From Johnsonella ignava ATCC 51276 (GTDB taxonomy: Bacteria > Bacillota > Clostridia > Lachnospirales > Lachnospiraceae): a stretch of 30,047 nt of DNA. Of this stretch, positions 14,776-22,280 are shown piece by piece. The first letter of the stretch is position 1. Each line of letters starts with the position of its first letter. The notes beneath the pieces were generated by a model. The model saw only the letters and a program-made list of their open reading frames with translations, searched no databases and was not told the origin of the DNA. The position numbers and the translations under genes are program-made. Location: NCBI RefSeq assembly GCF_000235445.1, contig NZ_JH378829.1:1-30047 (forward strand), read 5' to 3'.

Positions 14776-14781
14776 TCCTTC

Positions 14782-15267
14782 CTACAAACTCTGCTCCTTA
14801 TGCTTTTCTTTGATTTTATCTTTTTGAGGTGTATTTTTAACTTTTTCTCTAAAATGATTTAACTTATCCATTACAGATTCTTTCTTTTTATCTTTCCCTG
14901 CAAATTTTGCTACTGCTTCTTTAAATGCCTGTTCCATTACCTTTTCATCTTTTGCCTGAAAAAATACTATCTTATTTCCTGTAGTTAAATCTTTTTTTAT
15001 GCTGAATTTCACGCCACTTTTATTTAGTTCTCTTTTTAGGTTTTTTAAGTCCACATCATTTAATTCTAAGGTTTCCACTTTGCCTTTTTTTACTAAATCT
15101 TTTACTGTAGTAGGCTTTTGTTTACCGATGAAATCCTTCAATCCGTTTTTCTCTTTTTCCGCCTTGTTAAGTATCATTTTCATCAGTTTTACAACTTCTC
15201 TTGCCGTTAGATGAAGTGCTTTTTTCTTTACTGCAATTACTTGCCTTGTAACTTCTTCATTGATCAA
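14782..15267 (-). CDS. pcfB: PcfB family protein (DUF3801), coupling-protein partner
   Basis: This 161-residue soluble, basic protein belongs to the PcfB/DUF3801 group (AREVVKLMKMILNK, then LKRELNKSGVKFSIKKD and KIVFFQAKDEKVMEQAF). In the pCF10 system PcfB is an adaptor linked to the PcfC coupling protein and relaxosome; here it is immediately upstream of virD4. The TTG start at 15267 is supported by AGGTGA a few bases before it. The site overlaps the stop of the DnaC-like gene, so the two are likely coupled. Confidence 0.82.
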   Translation of the reverse strand: MINEEVTRQVIAVKKKALHLTAREVVKLMKMILNKAEKEKNGLKDFIGKQKPTTVKDLVKKGKVETLELNDVDLKNLKRELNKSGVKFSIKKDLTTGNKIVFFQAKDEKVMEQAFKEAVAKFAGKDKKKESVMDKLNHFREKVKNTPQKDKIKEKHKEQSL

Positions 15268-15271
15268 TATA

Positions 15272-16126
15272 TCACCTACTTTCCATGAGTATTGTATTTA
15301 CCTTTTGTGCTTTTTCTTTCATCTTTGATATCCTTCTGTTTTCTCCTGTAAAAAGAATGGGTGTTGCCATTTCAAGAAGCCTTGAATAAATTCGTTGTTC
15401 TTTAAGATTATTCGGACTTGTGAGCTGCTTTGCACTGAGGTTGGTGGTCAAAATAATCGGTCTATTTGCTCTGTATCTGCTGTCTATGACATTGAAAATA
15501 TGTTCTGTCGCAAAAGGAGTATCTCTTTCCATTCCAAAATCATCAATAATAAGAAGTCTATATTTATTTAACTTTTCAACATACTTATTTTTATTGATTT
15601 CCAAATTCATCATATCGTTTAGAATGGTGGCAAAATTGGTCATCTTAACAGAGATTTCCTTTTCAATTAGGGCATTGGCTATTGCTGATGCCAAATAGGT
15701 TTTTCCGGTTCCCACAGGACCTGTAAGAAGTAACCCTATATTTTCTTTTTCCATTTCTTCAAACTTTTTTACATAGTTTTCTCCTATTTTTCTATGCTCT
15801 AAGCTGCCATCTTCCGCTTCAAAGGTTTGATTTTGCAACAGCTTATCTTCAAATGCCTGTTTTATTAAATCCGACAGGATACTTTGATGCTCCAGTTCTT
15901 TCCACTGTTGTCTTTCTTTTTCCAATTCTTTTTCTCTGCAAATACAGTTTTTAGGTATTTTTCTTAAATTCCCGCCTATATCTTTAAGTTGCTGTTTGGG
16001 ACTATGACATACTCCACAATAAACAAGTCCGTCATTCTCATTGACATAATCTCCGTTCTTTTCGTTTAAAATATCTTTTTGCAAACGTTCAAATACTCTC
16101 CCAAAGATATTCTCCGCATTATCCAT
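15272..16126 (-). CDS. DnaC/IstB-like AAA+ ATPase (helicase loader)
   Basis: This 284-residue protein has an N-terminal putative zinc-binding segment (CGVC near 37-40 and CICRE near 63-67) and then an AAA+ domain. Walker A LLTGPVGTGKTYLASAIAN is near 132-150, Walker B LLIIDDFGMERDT near 190-202, and sensor region ILTTNLSAKQL is present. It is the DnaC-like replication protein found after RepA in Tn1549-type elements, where it probably helps load the helicase. GGAGG precedes the ATG. Confidence 0.88.
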   Translation of the reverse strand: MDNAENIFGRVFERLQKDILNEKNGDYVNENDGLVYCGVCHSPKQQLKDIGGNLRKIPKNCICREKELEKERQQWKELEHQSILSDLIKQAFEDKLLQNQTFEAEDGSLEHRKIGENYVKKFEEMEKENIGLLLTGPVGTGKTYLASAIANALIEKEISVKMTNFATILNDMMNLEINKNKYVEKLNKYRLLIIDDFGMERDTPFATEHIFNVIDSRYRANRPIILTTNLSAKQLTSPNNLKEQRIYSRLLEMATPILFTGENRRISKMKEKAQKVNTILMESR

Positions 16127-16215
16127 ATGATTCCTCCATAATCTCTATAATAATCTTTATAATTTCATTTGATTTCCCCAATTCTTAAACTTACTTTCCT
16201 TATCATTTACACCTG

Positions 16216-17235
16216 CTATGTGGTGTTGAAAAGCTCCTGCCATATTTCCATATCTTTGCTGTAATCAGTACCCTCTAACTTTGTATCTTCTATCATTCCT
16301 AAAATATTGACCGGTGCATTATACAAAAGGGATAACAAATAGGCTCTTAGGTTTGTAATTGTCCTCTTATTTTCATCAAGAACAAATAGGACATAATTAA
16401 TATGTTCTTTTTGTAGTGATAAAAACTGCTCTTTTACCGTTTCATAAGCAATCATTCTTCGGTTGATTCTTATATCCGTCTTGTTTTGAATTGCTTCTGC
16501 CATAAGGTTTAGGATAAGATCAATCTTTTCTTTATTTTTTGATTGTTCTTTCACAAGAAAAGAGTAATCTATATTCTCTTTTAGTATTTCTATAACCTCT
16601 TCTACCTCCGTATCCTGTTTCTGACTAAGTGAATTATCTTTTATGATTTTTTCTTTTGAGGGGGATATGGGGGAGGTATTATTATACTCAGTATCACTAT
16701 ATTCAGTTTTATTAAGATTAGTCTTATTACATTGTGATTTACACAATTCTTGTTTTGTGAAATTCACATTTCCTGAATTGTGATTTTCATCATTCTTGAG
16801 TTGTGATTTACATAATTCCTGATTTGTGATTTCTTCGATTTCTTCTTTTGATGATCTTTCTTTCTCCGACTCTTGTATGATAAAGTTTTTTACATATAAA
16901 ATATTTGGCTTTCCAAGTCCGAGTCTCTTTTTTTCTACAAGTCCTATGCCTTTTTTATCATCTAATTCCTGAAGTATCTTTGTTGCTTTCTGTGTGGCAC
17001 AGCACATGATTTCTGCGATTTCTTCAATAGTAAAGATAATATATACCTTGTTTTCTTCATCAAGCCAGCCGTTTTTCATAGATAAATTCATTCGATCCAG
17101 TAAAATCCCGTAAAGCACTTTGGCATCACTGCTAAGTTTACTAAATGTGGAATCTGTAAATAACAGTTTGGGAATACGAAAAAAAGAGAACTGCTCTGCT
17201 TCTTTTCCATAATAGTAGTTAAATTTTATGCTCAT
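16216..17235 (-). CDS. repA: Replication initiator protein A (RepA_N family)
   Basis: This 339-residue initiator has the conserved RepA_N start: FFRIPKLLFTDSTFSKLSSDAKVLYGILLDRMNLS (two motifs, residues 18-53), then a winged-helix-like EEIAEIMCCATQKATKILQEL. The low-complexity middle (about 130-205) is encoded by the iteron array. The C-terminal part (MAYETVKEQFLSL, then NLRAYLLSLLYNAP) is typical of relatives. RepA_N proteins are known to carry their origin inside their own gene. AGGAGGAGG sits 8-9 bases before the ATG. A terminator hairpin ends only 35 bases before the start codon, implying read-through or attenuation control. It likely lets the excised element replicate as a plasmid. Confidence 0.88.
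   Translation of the reverse strand: MSIKFNYYYGKEAEQFSFFRIPKLLFTDSTFSKLSSDAKVLYGILLDRMNLSMKNGWLDEENKVYIIFTIEEIAEIMCCATQKATKILQELDDKKGIGLVEKKRLGLGKPNILYVKNFIIQESEKERSSKEEIEEITNQELCKSQLKNDENHNSGNVNFTKQELCKSQCNKTNLNKTEYSDTEYNNTSPISPSKEKIIKDNSLSQKQDTEVEEVIEILKENIDYSFLVKEQSKNKEKIDLILNLMAEAIQNKTDIRINRRMIAYETVKEQFLSLQKEHINYVLFVLDENKRTITNLRAYLLSLLYNAPVNILGMIEDTKLEGTDYSKDMEIWQELFNTT
16732..16846. repeat. oriV: Five 23-bp iterons inside repA (origin candidate)
   Basis: TTGTGATTT (TTGTGAAAT in the second unit) starts at 16732, 16755, 16778, 16801 and 16824, exactly 23 bp apart. The second half of most units reads ATTCYTG. Because 23 is not a multiple of three, the protein repeat (QELCKSQ) only returns every third unit, so the DNA periodicity rather than the peptide is conserved. 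This is the expected form of an iteron origin embedded in a RepA_N gene. Confidence 0.85.
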
Positions 17236-17270
17236 ACTCTCTACCTCCTCCTATGTTTTAAGCATCAAAA

Positions 17271-17301
17271 AAGAGATAGCTGTTTTTCTTTGCTATCTCT
17301 T
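17271..17301 (-). terminator. Terminator/attenuator directly upstream of repA
   Basis: The 10-bp perfect arms AAGAGATAGC (17271-17280) and GCTATCTCTT (17292-17301) are followed on the minus strand by six Ts. Only 35 bases separate it from the repA ATG. There is little room for a full promoter in between, so it may act as an attenuator as well as terminating the BRO transcript. Confidence 0.82.
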
Positions 17302-17333
17302 CATAAATGAATGCTCTAATATTTTATTTTTAT

Positions 17334-18221
17334 CTATGTTCCATTATCTGTATCGTCTTTTTTATCTTGTTTTTTATTGAAAGGTTCTTTGACCACATCT
17401 TCAATCAGCCTTGATAGGTCAACTGCATTTTTTGAGGTAATGACCGGTTTGCCTGTTTTTTGTTCTATTTCTTTTCTTGCATTTCCTGCAACACTTCCTC
17501 CTTCTTTAGCAACTTTCTTGTTTTCTTCCAAGCCTTTCGGATTGGTCGTTTTAGTCAGTTCTGTTGTTGTAGCTTCTGCAAGCATATTCAAAACAATTTC
17601 AAGGGTAGTCATATTATCCCTTAGATTTTCTTTTTTCAAACCCTTCAGATTTTTATATCCTCTTGTTGTCATTCCTGACCATGCTTTGGTGATTTCATCA
17701 GTAAGAATTGCGTATTCTACACCTTTTTGTATTCCATGATCGTCCCAAGCATCGGTCAGTTCTTTTCTTACCTGAATGGCTTGAAGTCTTTGATTTATCC
17801 ACTCACGTGTATACCCTTTCTTTAGGTAGGTTTCTAAGGCTCTGTCAATCGTAAGTTCCGGATCAACAATTTCATCGATTCGTTCTTTTCCTACTTCTGC
17901 AAGCCATAACTTAAAAGGTTCTGCTTTAGGAGATGGTATGGACTGGATAATACGGAATATCCCTTGCATATCAGCTACATCAGTTAAACGCATTTTCCCA
18001 TCCGTTGCTTTCATTTTCAACTGCTTACAAATTGTAAGCAGTTCATTTCCTTCTTCTTTTAATCTCTTTTTTAGTACAGCCCAATAAGTACTGGCGCCTC
18101 TTGCATTTTCTTGTTCTGTCAATACTCCAACTACATCAACTACTGAAAAATACCATTCTTCTTTTTCTTCGTCCCAAACGGAGCGTATTTCTTTATCTTC
18201 ATATAGTTTTATTTCATCCAT
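17334..18221 (-). CDS. BRO family antirepressor-like DNA-binding protein
   Basis: This 295-residue protein has a Bro-N domain at about 1-110 (IRSVWDEEKEEWYFSVVDVV, then YWAVLKKRLKEEGNELLT and SIPSPKAEPFKLWLAEVGKE). It continues through the conserved ERIDEIVDPELTIDRALETYLKKGYTREW block (two motifs) seen in ICE and phage antirepressors. A charged C-terminal tail (about 230-295) contains GGSVAGNARKEIEQKTGKPV. Such proteins are common between ParB and RepA in clostridial ICEs; a regulatory DNA-binding role is likely. GAGGT lies 7 bases before the ATG. A 25-bp perfect palindrome lies within its coding sequence at 18019-18043. Confidence 0.85.
   Translation of the reverse strand: MDEIKLYEDKEIRSVWDEEKEEWYFSVVDVVGVLTEQENARGASTYWAVLKKRLKEEGNELLTICKQLKMKATDGKMRLTDVADMQGIFRIIQSIPSPKAEPFKLWLAEVGKERIDEIVDPELTIDRALETYLKKGYTREWINQRLQAIQVRKELTDAWDDHGIQKGVEYAILTDEITKAWSGMTTRGYKNLKGLKKENLRDNMTTLEIVLNMLAEATTTELTKTTNPKGLEENKKVAKEGGSVAGNARKEIEQKTGKPVITSKNAVDLSRLIEDVVKEPFNKKQDKKDDTDNGT
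18019..18043. repeat. 25-bp perfect palindrome inside the BRO gene
   Basis: Arms AACTGCTTACAA (18019-18030) and TTGTAAGCAGTT (18032-18043) flank one central A. It overlaps codons for ELLTICKQL. The length and perfection are like a partition (parS-type) or operator site, and parB ends only 100 bases upstream in transcription order. No second copy was seen in the window. Confidence 0.6.
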
Positions 18222-18320
18222 TACATCTACCTCTTTTATATATTATCCTGTTAAATAAGCTCTTTTTTTACCTTTTTAGCACCTTATATTATACCTTAAA
18301 TTTATAATCTTGTCTTTCTG

Positions 18321-19286
18321 CTAATGGAGATACTCTCTAAAGTAAATTTCCAGTGCTTTTTCTATAATCCCTTCTGCTTCTTCTTTCGCTTTATCTTGAA
18401 AGAATTTTTGATAAATACTCTGAGATAGCTTGATATTCTGATACTCTTTCATCTTCGGTTTTTTCAAGTTCAGCAAGTATGTTGTAATCATCTCTTTATT
18501 CAGCTCTTCTTGTCTGTTCATCAAATGAAGTGCTTTAGTATCGCTTGATTTTAAGGTTAATTCCAATTCTTCACACTGCTGATACAGATAATCCTGTATC
18601 TCTTTTGGAAGATAGGATAAATCTACTGCCATTGTCAGTCCTATTTTTTCGTTATCAACATCTTGTTTCCAAGAATCAGACAATTCATTTAATCTTAAAT
18701 ATCTTGCAATAGATGCCCCCGAAAGATGATATTCTTTTCCGAGTGATTTTCTGCTGTCTGTTTTATCTTCCGCTTTGCTTTCCTTTTCTATAATCCCCTG
18801 TTCTAAATTGTTTATCTCTTTTTGTAAATCATTTCTCTTTCCCTGACTTGCTATTTTTTCATATCTAATTTTAAGAACAAGGGCTTTTTCTGTCGGCAGT
18901 AAGTCGGAGAAAGAACGCTGCATCAAGTTGGTTTCTATCACATAGGTATAGGCTTGTTCTTCAGAGAGATTTTCTTTTACTATACAAGGAACAGTTTTTA
19001 GGTTCGCAAGTCTGGCTGCATTAACCCGATTATGTCCGGAAAGTATTTCATAAGCTCCATCTTCTTTTTTAAGTACGATGATTGGATTAAGTATTCCATT
19101 TTCTCTTATACTATCTACCATATCCTCCAATCTCTTGCCGGTGTATAGGGTAAATGGATGATCGTGATAATTTTCAAGCAGATTGAGTTCTATATTCTGT
19201 ATATCTCCCTGTTCCAAAACACTTGTATCTTCAAGCAGAAAATCTACGGCATCGGTTATTTCTCTTTTCACAAGTTTTTTACTCAT
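18321..19286 (-). CDS. parB: ParB/Spo0J-type partition protein
   Basis: This 321-residue protein has a ParB N-terminal CTPase-like domain at about 35-130 (MVDSIRENGILNPIIVLKK, ILSGHNRVNAARLANL, ETNLMQRSFSDLLPTEKA). A helix-turn-helix region follows (LGKEYHLSGASIARYLRLNEL, two overlapping helices, about 185-205) and then a dimerisation tail. It would bind a parS-like site and act with ParA in maintaining the excised element. The ATG at 19286 overlaps the parA end by 8 bases, with GGAG 7 bases upstream. The gene order parA-parB is standard. Confidence 0.92.
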   Translation of the reverse strand: MSKKLVKREITDAVDFLLEDTSVLEQGDIQNIELNLLENYHDHPFTLYTGKRLEDMVDSIRENGILNPIIVLKKEDGAYEILSGHNRVNAARLANLKTVPCIVKENLSEEQAYTYVIETNLMQRSFSDLLPTEKALVLKIRYEKIASQGKRNDLQKEINNLEQGIIEKESKAEDKTDSRKSLGKEYHLSGASIARYLRLNELSDSWKQDVDNEKIGLTMAVDLSYLPKEIQDYLYQQCEELELTLKSSDTKALHLMNRQEELNKEMITTYLLNLKKPKMKEYQNIKLSQSIYQKFFQDKAKEEAEGIIEKALEIYFREYLH

Positions 19287-20055
19287 AGCAGATCTCCTTT
19301 GCTAGATTGTCATATGCGATATCCACACTGCTGCCTTTTGCATATTTTTTTATACTTTGACCGCTGTATATGGCTTCTCCAACCTTTACCGTTTTCGGAA
19401 TTTTGGTTTGAAAGACCTTGATTTTTTTTTGGAACATTTCTTCTACCTGCTCTGTCAGTGTTTTGGATAGATTGGTTCTGTTCTCACACATGGTTAGTAA
19501 AATTCCCTGTACTTTCAGTTTCGGATTCACTCTCTTTTTTATTTTTTGAATCGTTTTTAAAAGTTCACCTATTCCAACAATTGCAAACAATTGTGTATCC
19601 GCCACTATAAGGACACTGTCTGAGGCACAAAGGGCATTTATCGTTAAAATATTAAGTGATGGTGAGGTGTCTATAAGGATATAGTCATAATGCTCTTTTG
19701 CCTGATTAACAATTTCCGATAATATCCGTTCACTTCCTGTTTCTATCCTCATTTGTGTTTCAACGGTGGATAAGTAAACACTTGAAGGGATAATATCTAT
19801 CTCATCATAAGATTTGGTATAGTCCTCTACCAAGTAGCTTTCTTCTTCCTCCATTTCTGTTATTAACAAATGCCCTATGGTTTTTATATTTTCTGTATTT
19901 TCCACATCAAAACATCTTGTAAGATTGGCTTGTGGATCAAGGTCAATGACTAATACTTTTTTACCCAGTTCTTTTAGTGAATAGGCAAGGTTTAGAGTTG
20001 TAGTTGTTTTTCCAACTCCGCCTTTTCGATTGGCGATTGTTATAACTTCTACCAT
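19279..20055 (-). CDS. parA: ParA/Soj-type partition ATPase
   Basis: This 258-residue deviant-Walker ATPase has KGGVGKTTTTLNLAYSL at residues 11-27 (signature Lys at 11 and Lys 16), VLVIDLDPQANLTRCF at about 34-49, and YDYILIDTSPSLNILT at about 118-133. It is complete and typical in length for plasmid and ICE ParA proteins of Firmicutes. GGAGGG lies 5 bases before the ATG. A terminator upstream (20130-20152) and AT-rich promoter-like DNA at 20060-20125 suggest that parA starts its own transcript. Confidence 0.93.
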   Translation of the reverse strand: MVEVITIANRKGGVGKTTTTLNLAYSLKELGKKVLVIDLDPQANLTRCFDVENTENIKTIGHLLITEMEEEESYLVEDYTKSYDEIDIIPSSVYLSTVETQMRIETGSERILSEIVNQAKEHYDYILIDTSPSLNILTINALCASDSVLIVADTQLFAIVGIGELLKTIQKIKKRVNPKLKVQGILLTMCENRTNLSKTLTEQVEEMFQKKIKVFQTKIPKTVKVGEAIYSGQSIKKYAKGSSVDIAYDNLAKEICYE

Positions 20056-20129
20056 AAAGTCCCTCCTTCTTCTCTATACAGAGATTTCATTTTATGCTAT
20101 ACTTTTATATAATTTTGAGTATAAAAAAA

Positions 20130-20152
20130 GATGATAGTCTCAATCCATCATC
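20130..20152 (-). terminator. Terminator between truncated VirE gene and parA
   Basis: On the minus strand GATGAT (20147-20152) pairs with ATCATC (20130-20135) and is followed by seven Ts. The stem is short, but the U-tract is good. It separates the integrase–primase transcript from the parAB transcript. Confidence 0.6.
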
Positions 20153-20200
20153 AAGTTTAAAAGTTTTGTGGAAGCCTTTAACCATTGATTTTACTTGGAT

Positions 20201-20800
20201 TTATTGTACTATCATCATTATAGCATTATCCCCAACACCCTGCACCCCCGTAAGAACCATCAGTTCATCAAATTTACAACCGGGATTAAAAACTCTCTTT
20301 ACCATGCCTACTAAAATGTGTTCCATAATCCAAGCATTTAATTTTGTATCTTCCGCTCCAAGATATTTAGACAAAAGATTTTTAATATAGGCTTTTCCGT
20401 CATAACTTAATGATTTCATATACATAGCAGGCAAGTTTATCGTTCTTTTATGTGCAACAAAAGTAATTGCATCTTCCATACGACTTTTAGAATATTTGAT
20501 GCCAAACTCTCTCTCGATTTCAACACCGAGGATATTTGTCATATGGTCATTCCATTTTCGAATTTCAAAATCAGAACTTTTTTCTCCCCTCAGCCATCCA
20601 TAAAACTGAATCGTCATTCTGCAAGTATCGAAAAATATATGACCGGATAAAATATCTCTGCTCTTACAAAAGCAGGGATTTACTAACACAGTAATGATAT
20701 TGGTGGTTGTGCTTTTGACTTGTCCTTTTTCTGTGATTTCAAGCTCACGATTCAAGTAATCGGAAAGCTCCGCATCATCAAATGTAAGCCAATTATTCAA
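20201..20800 (-). pseudogene. VirE/D5-like helicase, truncated at Walker A
   Basis: The 199 residues from TTG 20800 (AAAGGAGG 7 bases upstream) match the N-terminal part of virulence-associated E / phage D5-type helicases: NNWLTFDDAELSDYLNREL, then KNLLSKYLGAEDTKLNAWI. The match stops at the ATPase start. FNPGCKFDELMVLTGVQGVG should continue GKST but reads GDNAIMMIVQ and stops. Normal family members run well past 350 residues with Walker B. The frame is intact up to the break, so a deletion or replacement at about 20240 joined the gene to DNA upstream of parA. The remnant cannot hydrolyse ATP by this fold. It overlaps the primase gene by 8 bases. Confidence 0.75.
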
Positions 20801-21722
20801 TCGAATATCCTCCTTTTCTTCTGTGATAGTTATAATCCCAGTATCTTTGATTGCCTCCCTGCAATGCTTTTTTAATACTCTCATCCAAATATCTTAGATA
20901 GCCTGCTTCCGTCATTCTTTTGCTTTTATCTCCCATTCGATTCAGTGCAGATCTCAGGAAGATTTCTTTCATCATTTCTGCGTTTCCGTGCGTAAAGCTG
21001 TTTAAGAAAAGAAGGAGTACAAAATCATCTTTGCTTGGATCTCCGCTTGTGTTCGATCCTTCAAACAAAGCCTTCGCCCTCGCATTATGTCTGCACATTA
21101 TCTCTATAACTTTGTTGCAATCAGGAACCCAGTCATCAATCATTCGATAGTGTCTAATCGCTTCTTTAATGCTATCTTTCGGAGCAAATAATTTATAGTA
21201 TTTATCCAGTTCCTTTTGCTTTGGCTCAATTGTTCTGACAGTCATACTCCCAAACTTTAAGATATTTCCTGTCATAGCAATGCACCTGTTTTCCTGATAC
21301 ATCTCCACTTTTTCGATTTGATTATTGAAGTTTTTTGCAATCACACCCTTAGCAAAGATATGAACACCTTTCCCGGATTGTGAGAGTTCTCGATAGGTGT
21401 CATTGAAGTCATTTAGAAAATCTCCAAAGCTATCATCAACTCGATATAAGTCGATACAAACAAATGGATCATCTTTGCTTAGCGCAAAAGACAATCCATC
21501 CGAGCCACTACTTTCTATATTTTTAACTGCCGTTTCAAAATCCGTCCAATGCTTTCTATCGTTCCAACCATCTGATTTTAATGTGATTGGGCTGATGGGT
21601 ATTTTGGAAATTTTTTCTTTTCCCCATTTGTCCACTTTTACAATTCTCTTAAACCACAGCCATTGCTTATATTGCCTTAATTCCTGCGGAATATTTTGTA
21701 GATAGTTCTCCTTGTTTATCAT
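20793..21722 (-). CDS. Prim-Pol/NrS-1-like primase N-terminal protein
   Basis: This 309-residue protein resembles the bifunctional primase-polymerase (AEP) module that precedes VirE-type helicases in phages, satellites and ICEs. The fold markers are NIPQELRQYKQWLWFKR (10-26), the catalytic strand PFVCIDLYRVDD (86-97), and the SGKGVHIF motif (116-123) that normally carries a catalytic His (121). The strand usually has hhDhD; here D91 is followed by Tyr93 where a second acidic residue is expected, so catalysis may be impaired. The C-terminal half (about 190-290) matches the helical region of relatives. It ends overlapping the truncated VirE gene, forming a two-gene replication unit. Confidence 0.7.
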   Translation of the reverse strand: MINKENYLQNIPQELRQYKQWLWFKRIVKVDKWGKEKISKIPISPITLKSDGWNDRKHWTDFETAVKNIESSGSDGLSFALSKDDPFVCIDLYRVDDSFGDFLNDFNDTYRELSQSGKGVHIFAKGVIAKNFNNQIEKVEMYQENRCIAMTGNILKFGSMTVRTIEPKQKELDKYYKLFAPKDSIKEAIRHYRMIDDWVPDCNKVIEIMCRHNARAKALFEGSNTSGDPSKDDFVLLLFLNSFTHGNAEMMKEIFLRSALNRMGDKSKRMTEAGYLRYLDESIKKALQGGNQRYWDYNYHRRKGGYSIE

Positions 21723-21751
21723 GGTAACCTCCTAAAATTTTTATTGAGAAC

Positions 21752-21839
21752 GGAAGTACAACCTGATAAAATAATCTTGTCAGGGATGAAATACCAAGTT
21801 GTACTTTCATCTTGCCTTTGGTCTTTTGGCTAAAGGCTT
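21752..21839. promoter_or_regulatory. Hairpin-rich intergenic region, oriT candidate
   Basis: Between the primase and the MobC-like gene, arms GGAAGTACAACCTG (21752-21765) and CCAAGTTGTACTTTC (21794-21808) form an imperfect inverted repeat. A second pair, CCTGA (21762-21766) and TCAGG (21780-21784), is nested in it. Another hairpin, GCCTTT (21814-21819) with AAAGGC (21832-21837), follows. Inverted repeats next to a mobC-like gene are where an origin of transfer is often found. That role is inference; a terminator or leader function is also possible. Confidence 0.35.
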
Positions 21840-22280
21840 TTATTTTTCTAGTGCCGCTTCAATAATTTTACAAATCATCTCAAGTGCATATTTGTCCTTT
21901 TCAGCCATATCCTCGTATCTGTTTATCCTCCGAAGCTCCGCTAAAATGTTTTGCAGCTCCGTTTTACATTGATCGATCACATTCCTTGTTGCAACAACCT
22001 TTATCGGTGCATTCAATATTGCATCCGTCATATAATCTTGTCTGTTTAACCCTGATAGTGCAATTTTACTGAATATGATTTCTCGATCCTTTTCAGTAGT
22101 TCTGAAAACTATTGTTGCCCGTCGCTTTCGGTTTTTATCAGTCTTTACATGCTTGTCTTTGTCTTTTTGTTTTCTTTCTTCTTCCAAAGCTTGCCATTCT
22201 TCTTTGCTCAGCAAATTTTGGGTCTTTTTCTTTTTGCGATTAACCGCTTCGTCACAGCTTGGAAATTTCGGTGCTTTCAC
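21840..22280 (-). CDS. MobC-like relaxosome accessory protein (ribbon-helix-helix type)
   Basis: This 146-residue protein has a basic, charged N-terminus (residues 1-50). A ribbon-helix-helix-like segment follows (RRATIVFRTTEKDREIIFSK, then IALSGLNRQDYMTDAIL, about 53-90), and a helical tail (ELQNILAELRRINRYEDMAE) ends it. This layout resembles MobC/relaxosome proteins of Firmicutes mobilisable elements. The start ATG lies 29 bases inside the integrase 3' end. It is expected to bind DNA near an origin of transfer, yet no relaxase gene lies nearby. Confidence in the exact family is moderate. Confidence 0.55.
   Translation of the reverse strand: MKAPKFPSCDEAVNRKKKKTQNLLSKEEWQALEEERKQKDKDKHVKTDKNRKRRATIVFRTTEKDREIIFSKIALSGLNRQDYMTDAILNAPIKVVATRNVIDQCKTELQNILAELRRINRYEDMAEKDKYALEMICKIIEAALEK

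Noticed and set aside
16732..16846. CRISPR-like array
   Set aside because: Units are contiguous 23-bp repeats without unique spacers and lie inside a rep gene, so iterons are the right explanation.
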